From contig NC_092676.1 in assembly GCF_964355755.1 (NCBI RefSeq), positions 6,432,288 through 6,492,287 of the forward strand: a stretch of 60,000 nucleotides of DNA, read 5' to 3'. Source of the DNA: Antedon mediterranea. Its lineage: Eukaryota > Echinodermata > Crinoidea > Comatulida > Antedonidae. Below the pieces are notes generated by a model. That model was not told the origin of the DNA. It was given only the letters and a program-made list of their open reading frames with translations, and searched no databases. This document shows, in pieces, positions 1-13,678 of the stretch (the first letter of the stretch is position 1; the number at the start of each line of letters is the position of its first letter). The position numbers and the translations under genes are program-made.

Positions 1-1334
1 TTGGTGAAATTACGGACACACATCAAAATCTAACTTTTTGGTATGATGACATTATCAAAATAAACTTGTGGATAACAATACCGAAAGATAATGAATTGAG
101 CAATAAAATATAACAATTGGAAGAAAATTTAGCACGTAGAAGCGCGGTGCGCGCTCTTTGAAATTTTTATAACTTTTACGAAAGAGATGAAAAAATTGCC
201 TTTTAACTTCAACTGGTCATATGATAACGTCACAAGATTCGAAAGGCTTAATTTTTATATGAATTAATATCTACATTGAACCAGCTCTCATAATAAGTTA
301 TAATTATCAAGGTCAACTTTAATTCAGAATAGCTGTAAGGTATTCAAATATACATTGTAGGTGAAATTACGTAACCACAGTTATTCACATTTTAAGACGT
401 GATGACGTCATCAAAATGAAAATATTGGCAACTCATGAGTAACATACTTGGTTGAGGTAGAATATATTACAAATTAAAAGAAAATTGATCACAGATAAGC
501 GAGTTTCACTCTGTTGAATATGGTGGTCTATGACAAAGGACGAAAAAACCCTATTTTAAAAATTCATGTGGCCAAATGATGGAGTCGTACCATTTTGTAC
601 GTCTAATGTGTATATATATTTATATCTACAACTCATTGACTTCCATAATAAGTTAAAAAAATTGGGGGTCACCTTCCATTCTGAAGAGTTATCTTCATTT
701 TAAAATGGCCTTATTTTTTACCATTTTTAACACTTTTGTACAATTAATGTGCGCATTTTTGTCATTTTCAATGTGCTCGCATAGCACTATTCCAAGTCGA
801 AATGGACTCGAATTTGGTGAATGTACTATGAAAGATGAGTAGAATGCAATTTGTACAAAAAATTGTTATTTTTTACGCTTTCTATGTACGCACGCGCAAA
901 AACGTGTTTTTGCGCACTAATTTTTTAAAACACGCAAATGGCCTAATTCATGCTCTAAATTGATCAAAACGTAATTTTGAGCATTTTAAATTTTTAACGC
1001 TCGATTTCACGCGCATGACCCAACGTGCGCGTGCGTTTTTATTTGCTAATATTTTTACCCTTGATCTGAAGTTTACGTGTAGTGAATTTCATTAATATGT
1101 GATAATTAATTATGGAGATATGATTGATAATGTGATTTCAAAAAATGGCGTATAAATGACGTAACGGATGAGTGATCACGCTGAAAAGCTTATTAGGACT
1201 AAGTTAAAGTATTTGAAAGACATTCAGAAATTTTGGTAATCATTGACATTAAACTTTTTGAGATATTTGTTACACAAAATCTGTACAGAAAGAAATTGCG
1301 AAGAAATATTTTTTTTTACAAAAACAATTTCTCA
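1..1334 (+). repeat. Array unit 1, family A, 5'-truncated by window edge
   Basis: The first bases match the interior of later family-A units just after their TACAGTATATACTGTA palindrome, so the unit begins outside the window. Both ~354-bp modules and the tail ending in CAGAAAGAAA are present. It joins the next unit directly, without a 3' hairpin cassette. Short reading frames in it are interrupted in sister copies, so I do not call genes. Confidence 0.85.
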
Positions 1335-2901
1335 CTAGAATTTAATTCGTCACTTTGACGAATTATAGGTGATCATTTTTATCATTTTAATGAAATTAAT
1401 TTTTTTTAAACATGTACGTACGTTAACATACGATAGGAAAATGTTGATGTATGCCATCCTATTATACGCTTATAGTGCTGAGTTATGCCTATTATATGCC
1501 ATATACAATGTACAGTATATACTGTATATCTATATACAGTGTAGCATAGGTGAAATTATTGGACACACATCAAGTTCAAATTTTTTGGTATGATGGAATT
1601 ATCAAAATAAACTCGAAGATGACAATTTCGAAAGATAATGAATTGAGCAAATAAATATAAGGATTGGAAGAGAATTTGACACGTAGAAGCGCAATGCGCG
1701 CTCTTTGAAATTTGTATAACTTCGACTAAAGAAATTTAAAAACAACGTTTTAACTTCAACTGGCCATATGATAACATCACAACATCCGATAGGCTTAATT
1801 TTAATATGAATTCATATTTACATTTCATCAGCTTTCATAATAAGTTATAATCTTCAAGGTCACCTTTAATTCTGAAGAGCTATAATATATTCAAATGTAA
1901 GGTGTAGCTGAAATTACACGACCTACGTTATTAAAGTTTTTACACATGATGACGTCATCAAAATAAAAATGTTGACAACTCTTGAGAAAGATAATTAATT
2001 GAGCAAGCACATACTAACATTTCGGCGAAAATCGGGCTCAAATAACGGAAATGCGCTCTATTGAATGTGATAACCCACACAAAAAGATAAAAATTACTAA
2101 TTTTTAAATTGAAGTGGCCATTTGATGACGTCATACCATTTTGTACGTCTAATGTGTACATGAATATGTATCTAAAACCCAATGGCTTCCCGAATAACTT
2201 AAAAAAATTGGGGGTCACCTGCCATTCTGAAGAGTTATATTCATTTTAAAAAGGCCTTATTTTTCACCATTTTCAGCACTTTGATGCAATTAATTTGCGC
2301 ATTTTGATATGTTTAACCTGCTCGTATACCGTTATTTTAAGTCGAAACTGACTCAAATTTGGTGAATGTACTAAGGATGGTGAGTAGAATGCGATTTGTA
2401 TAAAAAAATTGCAATTTTTACACTTTGTAAGTATCGCGCGTGCAAAATAATTTTTTTGCGCAGTAATTTTTTGAAACACGCAAATGGCCTAATTCATGCT
2501 CTAAATTGATTAAAACGTAATTTTGAGCTTTTTAAATTTTTAATGCGCGATTTCACGCGCATGACCATACGTGCGCGCGCGTTTTTATTTGCTAATATTT
2601 TTACCCTTGACCTGAAGTTTACGTGTAGTGAATTTCATAAATATGTGATAATGAATTATGGATATATGATTGATAATGTGATTTCACAAAATGGCGTATA
2701 CGTGACGTCACGGGTCAGTGATCACGCTGAAAAGCTTATTATGGCTAAGCTAAAGTATTTGAAAGACATTGTGAAATTTTTGTGATCATTGTTATTCAAC
2801 TTTTTGAGATATTTGTTACACAAAAAGTGTACAGAAAGAAAAAAAATAAAGATTTCATACAATAACAATAGGTGATCATTTTATTCTAAATGATCACCTA
2901 A
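1335..2901 (+). repeat. Array unit 2, family A, complete with 3' hairpin
   Basis: The unit starts with CTAG. A 5' hairpin follows (stem TAATTCGTCA at 1343-1352, loop CTT, closing arm 1356-1365), then the motif TAGGTGATCATTT. The palindrome TACAGTATATACTGTA comes next, then two ~354-bp modules and a tail ending in GTGTACAGAAAGAA. The 3' hairpin at 2869-2900 has a perfect 13-bp stem TAGGTGATCATTT and a 6-nt loop, and repeats the 5' motif. The shape, with asymmetric inverted termini and a 3' hairpin, resembles Helentron-related non-autonomous elements; that classification is inference. Confidence 0.85.
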
Positions 2902-4459
2902 CTAGAATTTAATTCGTCACTTTGACGAATTATAGGTGATCATTTTTATCATTTTAAAGAAATTAACATTTTTTAAACATGCGTGTACGTTAACATACGA
3001 TCGTAAAAAGCTGATGTACGCTATCCTATGACATGATGCATATATACTTATAGTGCTGAGTTGTACCTATTATGTGTCATATACAATATGTACAGTATAT
3101 ACTGTATATCTATATACAGTGTAGCATAGGTGAAATTACGGGACCCACATCATGTTCTAATTTTTTGGTATGATGGAATTATCAAAATAAACTCGAAGAT
3201 GACAATTTCGAAAGATAATGAATTGAGCAAATAAATATAAGGAATGGAAGAGAATTTGACACGTAGAAGCGCAATGCGCGCTCTTTGAAATTTGTATAAC
3301 TTCGACTAAAGAAATTTAAAAACTACTTTTTAACTTCAACTGGCCATATGATAACATCACTACATCCGATAGGCTTAATTTTTATATCAATTCATATCTA
3401 CATTTCATCAGCTTTCACAATAAGTTATAATCTTCAAGGTCACCTTTAATTCTGAAGAGCTATAAGATATTCAAATGTATGGTGTAGCTGAAATTACACG
3501 ACCTAGGTTATTCAAGTTTTTACGCGTGATGACGTAATCAAAATAAAATGTTGACAACTCATGGGAAAGATAATTAATTGAGCAAGCACATACTAAAATG
3601 TGTGCGAAAATCGGGCTCAAATAACGGAGATGCGCTCTATTGAATGTGATAACCCACACAAAAAGAAAAAAATTACTAATTTTTAAATTCAAGTGGCCAT
3701 TTGATGACGTCATACCTTTTTGTACGTCTAATATGTATATATATTTATATCTACAACTTATTGGCTTCCATAATAAGTTAAAAAAATTGGGGGTCACCTG
3801 CCATTCTGAAGAGTTATATTCATTTTAAAAAGGCCTTATTTTTCACCATTTTCATCACTTTGATGCAATTAATTTGCGCATTTTGTCATTTTTAACCTGC
3901 TCGTATAGCGTTATTTTAAGTCGGAACTGACTCAAATTTGGTGAATGTACTAAGGATGGTGAGTAGAATGAGATTTGTAAAAAAAAATCATATTTTTTAC
4001 GCTTTTTAAGTATCGCGCGCGCAAAATTTTTTTTTGCGCAGTAATTTTTTGAAACACGCAAATGGCCTAATTCATGCTCTAAATTGATCAAAACTTAATT
4101 TTGAGCATTTTAAATTTTTAACGCGCGATTTCACGCACATGACCCTACGTGCACGTGCGTTTTTATTTGCTAATATATTTACCCTTGACCAGAAGTTTAC
4201 GTGTAGTGAATTTCATTAATATGTGATAATGAATTATGGAGATATGATTGATAATGTGATTTTGCAAAATGGCGTATAAATGACGTCAAGGATGAGTTAT
4301 CACGCTGAAAAGCTTATTAGGACTAAGTTAAAGTATTTGAAAGACATTGTGAAATTTTGGTAATCATTGACATTAAACTTTTTGAGATATTTGTTACACA
4401 AAATCTGTACAGAAAGAAATTGCGAAGAAACATTTTATTTTGACAAAAACAATTTCTCA
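2902..4459 (+). repeat. Array unit 3, family A, no 3' hairpin cassette
   Basis: It has the same 5' terminus and two-module body as unit 2. It ends in an A-rich stretch and CAATTTCTCA, then runs straight into the CTAG of the next unit. The small frames seen in sister units carry stops here. Confidence 0.85.
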
Positions 4460-6043
4460 CTAGAATTTAATTCGTCACTTTGACGAATTATAGGTGATCA
4501 TTGTTATCATTTTAATAAAATTAACATTTTTTAAACATGCATGTACGTTAAAATACGATCGTAAAAAGTTGATGTACGCCATCCTATGACATGATTGCAT
4601 ATACACTGTACTTATATCGCTGAGTTGTGCCTATTATGTGTCATACAATATGTACAGTATATACTGTATATCTATATACAGTGTAGCATAGGTGAAATTA
4701 CGGGACTCATATCGTGTTCTAATTTTTTGGTATGATGGAAATTTCAAAATAAACTCGAAGATGACAATTTCGAAAGATAATGAATTGAGCAAATAAATAT
4801 ATGGATTTGAAAGAAAATTTGACACGTAGAAGCGCAATGCGCGGTCTTTGAAATTCGTATAACTTTGACTAAAGAAATTTAAAAACTACTTTTTAACTTC
4901 AACTGGCCATATGATAACATCACAACATCCGATAGGCTTAATTTTACTATGAATTCATATCTACATTTCATCAGCTTTCATAATAAGTTATAATCTTCAA
5001 GGTCACCTTTAATTTAGAAGAGCTATAAGATATTCAAATGTATGGTGTAGCTGAAATTACACGACCTAGGTTATTCAAGTTTTTACGCGTGATGACGTTA
5101 TCAAAATAAAAATGTTGACAACTCATTAGAAGAATAATTAATTGAGCAAGCACATACTAAAAGTTGTGCGAAAATCGGGCTCAAATAACGGAGATGCGTT
5201 CTATTGAATGTGATAACCCACACAAAAAGATAAAAATTCCTAATTTTTAAATTCAAGTGGCCATTTGATGACGTCATACCATTTTGTACGTCTAATGTGT
5301 ATATACATTTGTATCTACAACTTATTGGCTTCCATAATAAGTTAAAAAAATTGGGGGTCACCTGCCATTCTGAAGAGTTATATTCATTTTAAAAAATCCT
5401 TATTTTTTACCATTTTTAGCACTTTTGTACAATTAATGAGCGCATTTTGTCATGTTTAACGTGCTCGTACAGCGCTATTTTAAGTCGGATTGGACTCAAA
5501 ATCGGAGAATGTACAAAGGATTGTGAGTAAAATGTGATGTATACATTAAATTTAATTTTTTACGCATTTTAAGAATCGCGTGCGCAAAAATGTGTTTTTG
5601 CGCAGTAATTTTTTGAAACACGCAAATGGCCTAATTCATGCTCTAAATTGATCAAAACGTAATTTTGACCTTTTTAAAATTTCAACGCGCGATTTCACGC
5701 GCATGAGCCTACGTGTGCGTGTGTTTTTATTTGCTAATATTTTTACCCTTGACCTGAAGTTTACGTGTAGTGAATTTCATAAATATGTGATAATAAATTA
5801 TGGATATATGATTGATAATGTGATTTCACAAAATGGCGTATACGTGACGTCACGGATGAGTGATCACGCTGAAAAGCTTATTATGGCTAAGTTAAAGTAT
5901 TTGAAAGACATTGTAAAATTTTTGTGATCATTGCTATTCAACTTTTTGAGATATTTGACGAACAAAAAGTGTACAGAAAGAAGAATAATAAAGATTTTAT
6001 ACAATAACAATAGGTGATCATTTTATTCTAAATGATCACCTAA
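4460..6043 (+). repeat. Array unit 4, family A, complete with 3' hairpin
   Basis: This is a full family-A unit. The two modules are measurable from the GGCCAT words at 4905 and 5259, a 354-bp period. The 3' hairpin lies at 6011-6042 with stem TAGGTGATCATTT. The body is nearly identical to unit 10 (13679-15261), 9 kb away, which suggests recent duplication or gene conversion. Confidence 0.87.
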
Positions 6044-7621
6044 CTAGAATTTAATTCGTCACTTTGACGAATTATAGGTGATCATTTTTATCGCTTTACT
6101 TACATTAATATTTTTTAAACATGCACGTACGTTAACATACAATAGGAAAATGTTGATGTATACCATCCTGTTATACGCTTATAGTGCGGAGTTGTGCCTA
6201 TTATGTGTCATATACAATATGTACAGTATATACTATATATCTATATACAGTGTAGCATAGGTGAAATTACGGGACCCACATCATTTTAAAATTTTTTGGT
6301 ATGATGGAATTATCAAAATAAACTCGAAGATGACAATTTCGAAAGATAATGAATTGAGCAAATAAATATAAGGATTGGAAGATAATTTGACACGTAGAAG
6401 CGCAATGCGCGCTCTTTGAAATTTGTATAACTTTGACTAAAGAAATTTAAAAACAACGTTTTAACTTCAACTGGCCATATGATAACATCACAACATCCGA
6501 TAGGCTTAATTTTTATATGAATTCATATCTACATTTAATCAGCTTTCATAATAAATTATAATCTTCAAGGTCACCTTTAATTCTGAAAAGCTATAACATA
6601 TTCAAATGTATGGTGTAGCTGAAATTACACGACCTTGGTTATTAAAGTTTTTACACATGATGACGTCATCAAAATAAAAATGTTGACAACTCTTGAGAAA
6701 GATAATTAATTGAGCAAGCACATACTAAAATTTCGGCAAAAATCGGGCTCAAATAACGGAGATGCGCTCTATTGAATGTGATAACCCACACAAAAAGATA
6801 AAAATTACTAATTTTTTAATTGAAGTGGCCATTTGATGACGTCATACCATTTTGTACGTCTAATGTGTACATGAATATGTATCTACAACCCAATGGCTTC
6901 CCGAATAAGTTAAAAAAATTGGGGGTCACCTGCCATTCTGAAGAGTTATATTCATTTTAAAAAGGCCTTATTTTTCACCATTTTCAGCACTTTGATGCAA
7001 TTAATTTGCGCATTTTGTTATTTTTAACCTGCTCGTATAGCGTTATTTTCAGTCAGAACTTACTCAAATTAGGTGAATGTACTAAGGATGGTGAGTAGAA
7101 CGCGATTTGTATAAAAAAACTGCAATTTTTACGCTTTGTAAGTATCGCGCGCGCAAAATATTTTTTTTGCGCAGTAATTTTTTGAAACACGCAAATGGCC
7201 TAATTCATGCTCTAAATTGATTAAAACGTAATTTTGAGCTTTTTAAATTTTTACTGCGCGATTCCACACGCATGACCCTACGTGCGCGCGCATTTTTACT
7301 TGCTAATATTTTTACCCTTGACCTGAAGTTTACGTGTAGTGAATTTCATAAATATGTGATAATAAATTATGGATATATGATTGATAATGTGATTTCACAA
7401 AATGGCGTATACGTGACGCCACGGATGAGTGATCACGCTGAAAAGCTTATTATGGCTAAGTTAAAATATTTGAAAGACATTGTGAAATTTTTGTGATCAT
7501 TGCTATTCAACTTTTTGAGATATTTGACGAACAAAAAGTGTACAGAAAGAAGAATAATAATAACAATAAAGATTTTGTACAATAACAATAGGTGATCATT
7601 TTATTCTAAATGATCACCTAA
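6044..7621 (+). repeat. Array unit 5, family A, complete with 3' hairpin
   Basis: The 5' hairpin, TAGGTGATCATTT motif, two modules and 3' hairpin (7589-7620) are all present. An extra ATAATAATAACAATAAA stretch precedes the cassette. Confidence 0.86.
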
Positions 7622-9157
7622 CTAGAATTTAATTCGTCACTTTGACGAATTATAGGTGATCATTGTTATCATTTTAATGAAATTAACATTTTTTAAACAT
7701 GCATGTACGTTAACATACGATCGTAAAAAGTTGATGTACGCCATCCTATGACATGATGCATACGCTTATATCGCTGAGTTGTGCCTATTATATGCCATAT
7801 ACAATATGTACAGTATATACTGTATATCTATATACAGTGTAGCATAGGTGAAATTACGGGACACACATCATGTTCTAATTTTTTGGTATAATGGAATTAT
7901 CAAAATAAACTCAAAGACGACAATTTCGAAAGATAATGAATTGAGCAAATAAATATAAGAATTGGAAGAGAATCTGGCACGTAGAAGTGCCATGCGCGCT
8001 CTTTGAAATTTGTATAACTTTGACGAAAAAGATGAAAAAACTACTTTTTAACTTCATCTGGCCATATGTTAACGTCACAACATCCGATAGGCTTGGTTTT
8101 TATATGAATTCATATCTACATTTCATCAGCTTCCATAATAAATTATAATCATCAAAGTAACCTTCAATTCTGAAGAGCTGTAAGATATTCAAATTTACGG
8201 CGAAGGTGAAATTACACGACCTACGTTATTCAAGTTTTTACGTGTGATGACATCATCAAAATGAAAATGTTGACAACTCATGAGAAAGATAAGTAACTGA
8301 GCAAGCATATGCTAAAATTTGTGCGAAAATCGGGCTCAAATAGCGGAGATGCGCTCTATTGAATGTGATAAACTACACAAAACGGAAAAAAATCCTAATT
8401 TTTAAATTGAAGTGGCCATTTGATGACGTAATACCATTTTGTACGTATAATGTGTATATACATTTGTATCTACTACTTATTGGCTTCCAAACTAAGTTAA
8501 AAAAATTGGGGGTCACCTGCCATTCTGAAGAGTTATATTCATTTTAAAAAGGCCCTACTTTTTACCATTTTTAGCACTTTTGTACAATTAATGTGCGCAT
8601 TTTGTCATTTTAAACGTGCTCGTATAGCGTTATTTTAAGTCTGAATGGACTCAAAGTCGGAGATTGTACTAAGGATTATGAGTAGAATGTGATGTACACA
8701 TCAAATTTTATTTTTTACGCTTTTTAAAAATTCCGTGCGCAAAAATATATTTTTGCGCAGTAATTTTTTAAAACACGCAAATGGCCTATTTTATGCTCTA
8801 AATTGATCAAAACTTAATTTTGAGCTTTTTAAAATTTTAACGCGCGATTTCACGTGCATGACCTTGAAAGACGTAAGTTTTTATTTGTTAATATTTTTAC
8901 CCTTCACCTGAAGTTTACCTATAGTGAATTTTATTGATATGTGATAAAGAGTTATGGAGATATGATTGATAGTGTGATTTCACAAAATCGCGTATACGTG
9001 ACGTCACGGTTGAGTGATCACGCTGAAAAGCTTATTATGGCTAAGTTAAAGTATTTGAAAGACACTGTGAATTTTTTGTGATCATTGCCATTCAACTTTT
9101 TGAGATAATTGTTACACAAAAAGTGTACAGAAAGAATAAAAAAAATAAAAATAAAAA
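7622..9157 (+). repeat. Array unit 6, family A, no 3' hairpin cassette
   Basis: This is a full-length body with a diverged second half, including GATTTCACGTGCATGACCTTG instead of the more GC-rich version in units 2-5. The same second-half type recurs in unit 8 and the solo unit at 51198, so it marks a subfamily. It ends in an A-rich tail abutting the next CTAG. Confidence 0.85.
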
Positions 9158-10709
9158 CTAGAATTTAATTCGTCACTTTGACGAATTATAGGTGATCATT
9201 TTTATCTTTTTATTGACATTAATATTTTTTAAACATGCACGTACGTTAACATACGATCGAAAAATGTTAATTTATGCCATCCTATTATACGTATATAGTG
9301 CTGATTTGTGCCTATTATATGCCATATACATTATGTACTTACAGTATATACTGTATATCTATATACAGTGTAGCATTGGTGAAATTACGGACACAAATCA
9401 TGATCTAACTTTTTGGTATTATGACATTATCAAAATAAACTTGTGGATAATAATATCGAAAGATAATGAATTGAGCAATAAAATATAACAATTGGAAGAA
9501 AATTTGGCACGAAGAAGCGCGGTGAGCGCTCTTTGAAATTTGTATAAATTTGACTAAAGAATTTTAAAAACTACTTTTTTGCTTCAACTGGCCATATGAT
9601 AACGTTACAACATCAGATGGGATTAATTTGTATATGAATTCATATTTACATTTCACCAACTTTTATAATAAATTATAAACATCAAGGTCAACTTTAATTC
9701 AGGAGAGCTGTAAGGTATTCAAATATACATTGTAGGTGAAATTACGTAACCACCGTTATTCAAATTTTAAGACGTGATGACGTCATCAAAATGAAAATAT
9801 TGGCAACTCATGAGTAACATACTTGGTTAAGGTAGAATATATTACAAATTAAAAGAAAATCAATCACAGATAAGCGAGTTGCGCTCTGTTGAATATGGTG
9901 GTCTATGACAAATGAGGAAAAAACCCTATTTTAAAAATGTATGTGGCCAAATGATGACGTCATACCATTTTGTACGTCTAATGTGTATATACAATTATTT
10001 CTACAACTCATTGGCTACCATAGTAAGTTTAAAGAAACGGGGGTCACCTTCTATTCTGAAGAGTTATATTCATTTTAAAAAGGCCTTATTTTTAACCATT
10101 TTTAACACTTTTGTACAATTAATGTGCGCATTTTGTCATTTTTAACGTGCTTGTATAGCACTATTTTAAGTCGAAATGGACTCAAATTTGGTGATTGAAC
10201 TATGAAAGATGAATAGAATGCAATTTGTACAAAAAATTGTTATTTTTTACGCTTTCTATGTACGCCCGCACAAAAACGTGTTTTTGCGCAGTAATTTTTT
10301 TGAACACGCAAATGGCCTAATTCATGCTCTAAATTGATCAAAACATTATTTTGAGCTTTTTAAATTTTTAACGCGCGATTTCTTGCGTATGACCCTACGT
10401 GCGCGTGCGTTTTTATTTGCTAATATTTTTACCCTTGACCTGAAGTTTACGTGTAGTGAATTTCATTAATATGAGATAATTAATTATGAAGATATGATCG
10501 ATAATGTTATTTCACAAAATGGCGTATAAATAACGTCACGGACGAGTGATCACGCTGAAAAGCTTATTAGGACTAAGTTAAAGTATTTGAAAGACATTCT
10601 GAAATTTTGGTAATCATTGACATTAAACTTTTTGAGATATTTGTTACACAAAATCTGTACAGAAAGAAATTGTGAAGAAACATTTTTTTTTTACAAAAAC
10701 AATTTCTCA
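9158..10709 (+). repeat. Array unit 7, family A, no 3' hairpin cassette
   Basis: This unit is closest to the fragment at 1-1334: both share AATTTGGCACG/AATTTAGCACG-type words and the CAATTTCTCA end. It has two modules and lacks the hairpin cassette. Confidence 0.85.
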
Positions 10710-12236
10710 CTAGAATTTAATTCGTCACTTTGACGAATTATAGGTGATCATTTTTATCATTTTAATGAAATTAAATTTTTTTAAACATGCACGTACGTTA
10801 ACATACGATCGTAAAAAAGTTGATGTACGCCATCCTATGACATGATGCATACGCTTATAGTGCTGAGTTGTGCCTATTATATGCCATATACAATATGTAC
10901 AGTATTTACTGTATATCTATATACAGTGTAGCATAGGTGAAATTACGGGACCCACATCATGTTCTAATTTTTTGGTATGATGGAATTATCATAATAAACT
11001 CGAAGATGGCAATTTCGAAAGATAATGAATTGAGCAAATAAATATAAGGATTGGAAGAGAATTTGACACGTAGAAGCGCAATGCGCGCTCTTTGAAATTT
11101 GTATAAATTTGACGAAAGAGAGAAAAAAACTACCTTTTAACTTAAAGTGACCATTTCATAATGTCACAACATCCGATAGGCCTAATTTTTATATGAATTC
11201 ATATCTAAGTTTCATCAGCTTTTATAATAAATTATAATCTTCAAGGTCACCTTTAATTCTGAAGAGCTGTAAGATATTCAAATGTATGGTGTAGCTGAAA
11301 ATACACGACCTAGGTTATTCAAGTTTTTACGCATGATGCCGTCATCAAAACGAAAATGTTGACAACTCCTGAAAAAGATAATTAATTGAGCAAGCACATC
11401 CTAAAATTTGTGCGCAAATCGGGCTCAAATAACGGAGATGGGCTCTGTTGAATGTGATAACCCACACAAAAACATAAAAATTACTAATTTTTAAATTCAA
11501 GTGGCCATTTGATGACGTCATACCATTTTGTACGTCTAATATGTATATATATTTATATCTACAACTTATTGGCTTCCATAATAAGTTAAAAAAATTGGGG
11601 GTCACCTGCCATTCTGAAGAGTTATATTCTTTTTAAAAAGGCCTTAATTTTTACCATTTTTAGCACTTTTGTACAATTAATGTGCGCATTTTGTCATTTT
11701 TAACGTGCTCGTATAGCACTATTTTAAATCGAAATGGACTCACATTTGGTGAATCTACCAAGGAAGATGAGTAGAATGCAATTTGTACAAAAAAAATTGT
11801 ATTTTTTACGCTTTCTAAGTACGCACGTGCAAAAATGTGTTTTTGCGCAGTAATTTTTTAAAACACGCAAATGGCCTATTTTATGCTCTAAATTGATCAA
11901 AACTTAATTTTGAGCTTTTTAAAATTTTAACGCGCGATTTCACGTGCATGACCTTGAAACACGTAAGTTTTTATTTGTTAATATTTTTACCCTTCACCTG
12001 AAGTTTACGTATAGTGAATTTTATTGATATGTGATAAAGAGTTATGGAGATATGATTGATAGTGTGATTTCACAAAATCGCGTATACGTGACGTCACGGT
12101 TGAGTGATCACGCTGAAAAGCTTATTATGGCTAAGTTAAAGTATTTGAAAAACACTGTGAATTTTTTGTGATCATTGCCATTCAACTTTTTGAGATAATT
12201 GTTACACAAAAAGTGTACAGAAAGAATAAAAAAAAA
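10710..12236 (+). repeat. Array unit 8, family A (last before family E)
   Basis: The 5' half is like units 2-5 and the 3' half like unit 6, so it looks recombinant. It ends in an A-run and joins the family-E unit at 12237. Confidence 0.84.
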
Positions 12237-12404
12237 CTAGATCTTAAACTCGTCACTTGAGGACGAGTTTGGTTATCCGCCCGCAACAAAACTTATCTTG
12301 CGTATTAAAGTATTTCTCAGTTATGACTTTTCCAAAAAAAGTAGCCTATTCAAAAGTAAAACTGCCCTTTCAGTGTAATAACAATTTAAATCCTGTTTTT
12401 TAAT

Positions 12405-12490
12405 TACTTTCCCGTGATGGGATTCGAACTCGGTACCTCTGATACCAAAGTCGGTGGCACTACACATCGAGCCATATGAGCACCTGCTGA
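12405..12490 (-). other. tRNA-like (SINE-head-like) sequence inside unit 9
   Basis: Read on the minus strand, the segment has an A-box-like TGGCTCGATGTG followed at tRNA-like distance by a B-box-like GAGTTCGAATCCC, then CATCACGGG. The T-stem and acceptor pairing are poor, so this is unlikely to be a working tRNA. It looks like a tRNA-derived SINE head or a tRNA pseudogene carried in the unit. A 75-codon open frame on the same strand spans it but has no recognisable protein features. Confidence 0.45.
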
Positions 12491-13526
12491 AGAGAATCCG
12501 AAGAAAGTTAACTCGTCCATTCGGTATGTCGTGAACCACTCGATGCAAATAGATTATTACTTACCAAACTATATCATAATTTTCACTATGATGAAATCTT
12601 CACAAATTTTAACCAGTGACATATTATGAAAGTGCATACTTTTTAGTTTTATATATTAACATGTGAAGAAAAAAGATAAACGTTATGTTTATTGTTTTGC
12701 TCTTTGAAAAAGTTTTTGTTTGTTTGATGATAAAAATTTCAAAAATTATATTTAATATGCAAATAATGTAGCCATCAAACACGTTTTAACATTCAACACT
12801 ATAATAAATCAGACCTATGATTCATACACTGCAAGAAAATAAAATAAAAAATAGGGGTAACCTTGCATTCTGATGAACTGTATCATTTTTAAAAGTATAC
12901 ATATTTTGCAACATTTTCACAATGTTTTAACATTTCACGTGCGCAACCAGTCATGTTTAACGTGCTCGTAGAACGTCATTTCAAGTTGAATAGTGATTAA
13001 AATAACGTAAAATTGTTAACCGAAGATTGAAAAACACAACTCGTGCAAAAGAATTGCTCATACGTGTTCCCTGCGCCGTGCGCACGTAAAAATGTGCGCA
13101 CCTGGTGGCAATTTTTCAAACCCTTAAAATGACCTGAATCGTGCTCTAATTTAATCAGAAATTGATTTAGAGCATTTTAAAATTTCAAACGCCGTTTACT
13201 CGCGCACTTTCCAATGTTACACATTTCGGTAGCGATAAAAAAGTTAGCAATTGATGTGAAGCAAACATGGCTGAAAATTACGTTAAAAAATATTCATCTT
13301 TTTCGAAGTTATGATCAACTTAGGATTTTTTGAAAATCGCGCGTGACTTACGCTACGCGGTTCTGCCAGCGTCCAAAAGCTTGGCTGCACATCTTCAGCT
13401 AAATGTCTAAATGTTTACCAAGTTACAACATGTTATGTTAACAGGTTGCAGAGAAAAGCTGAACACAAAAATCGGCGGAAATAGAGAAGAATAATAAAAA
13501 AAAAGTAACACTACAATTCCAAGAGC

Positions 13527-13677
13527 TTATCCGCTTGAGGCGGATAACCAAAAAAAAAATAATAATAAAGATTTCATACAATAACAATAGGTGATCATTT
13601 TATTCTAAATGATCACCTAATAATAAAGATTTCATACAATAACAATAGGTGATCATTTTATTCTAAATGATCACCTA
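13527..13677 (+). repeat. Stack of three 3' terminal hairpin cassettes
   Basis: The hairpins lie at 13527-13547, 13588-13619 and 13646-13677. The last two are tandem copies of the family-A cassette, including its leader AAGATTTCATACAATAACAA, although the unit they terminate is family E. This shows that the cassette can be added independently of the body. Confidence 0.8.
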
Positions 13678-13678
13678 A

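Larger units (their letters stand above)
12237..13678 (+). repeat. Array unit 9, family E, with a three-hairpin 3' end
   Basis: The 5' terminus is CTAG plus a 9-bp hairpin (AAACTCGTC and its complement, 7-nt loop), then GGTTATCCGC. The interior up to about 12800 is unlike other units and contains a tRNA-like segment on the minus strand. From about 12850 the sequence again resembles the modules and tail of families B-D. Its own 3' hairpin at 13527-13547 (stem TTATCCGC) matches its 5' motif. Two extra family-A cassettes follow, with hairpins at 13588-13619 and 13646-13677, 58 bp apart. Confidence 0.7.

Noticed and set aside
12321-12548. 75-codon minus frame in unit 9 as a gene
   Set aside because: It runs through a tRNA-like segment and has no recognisable protein features.
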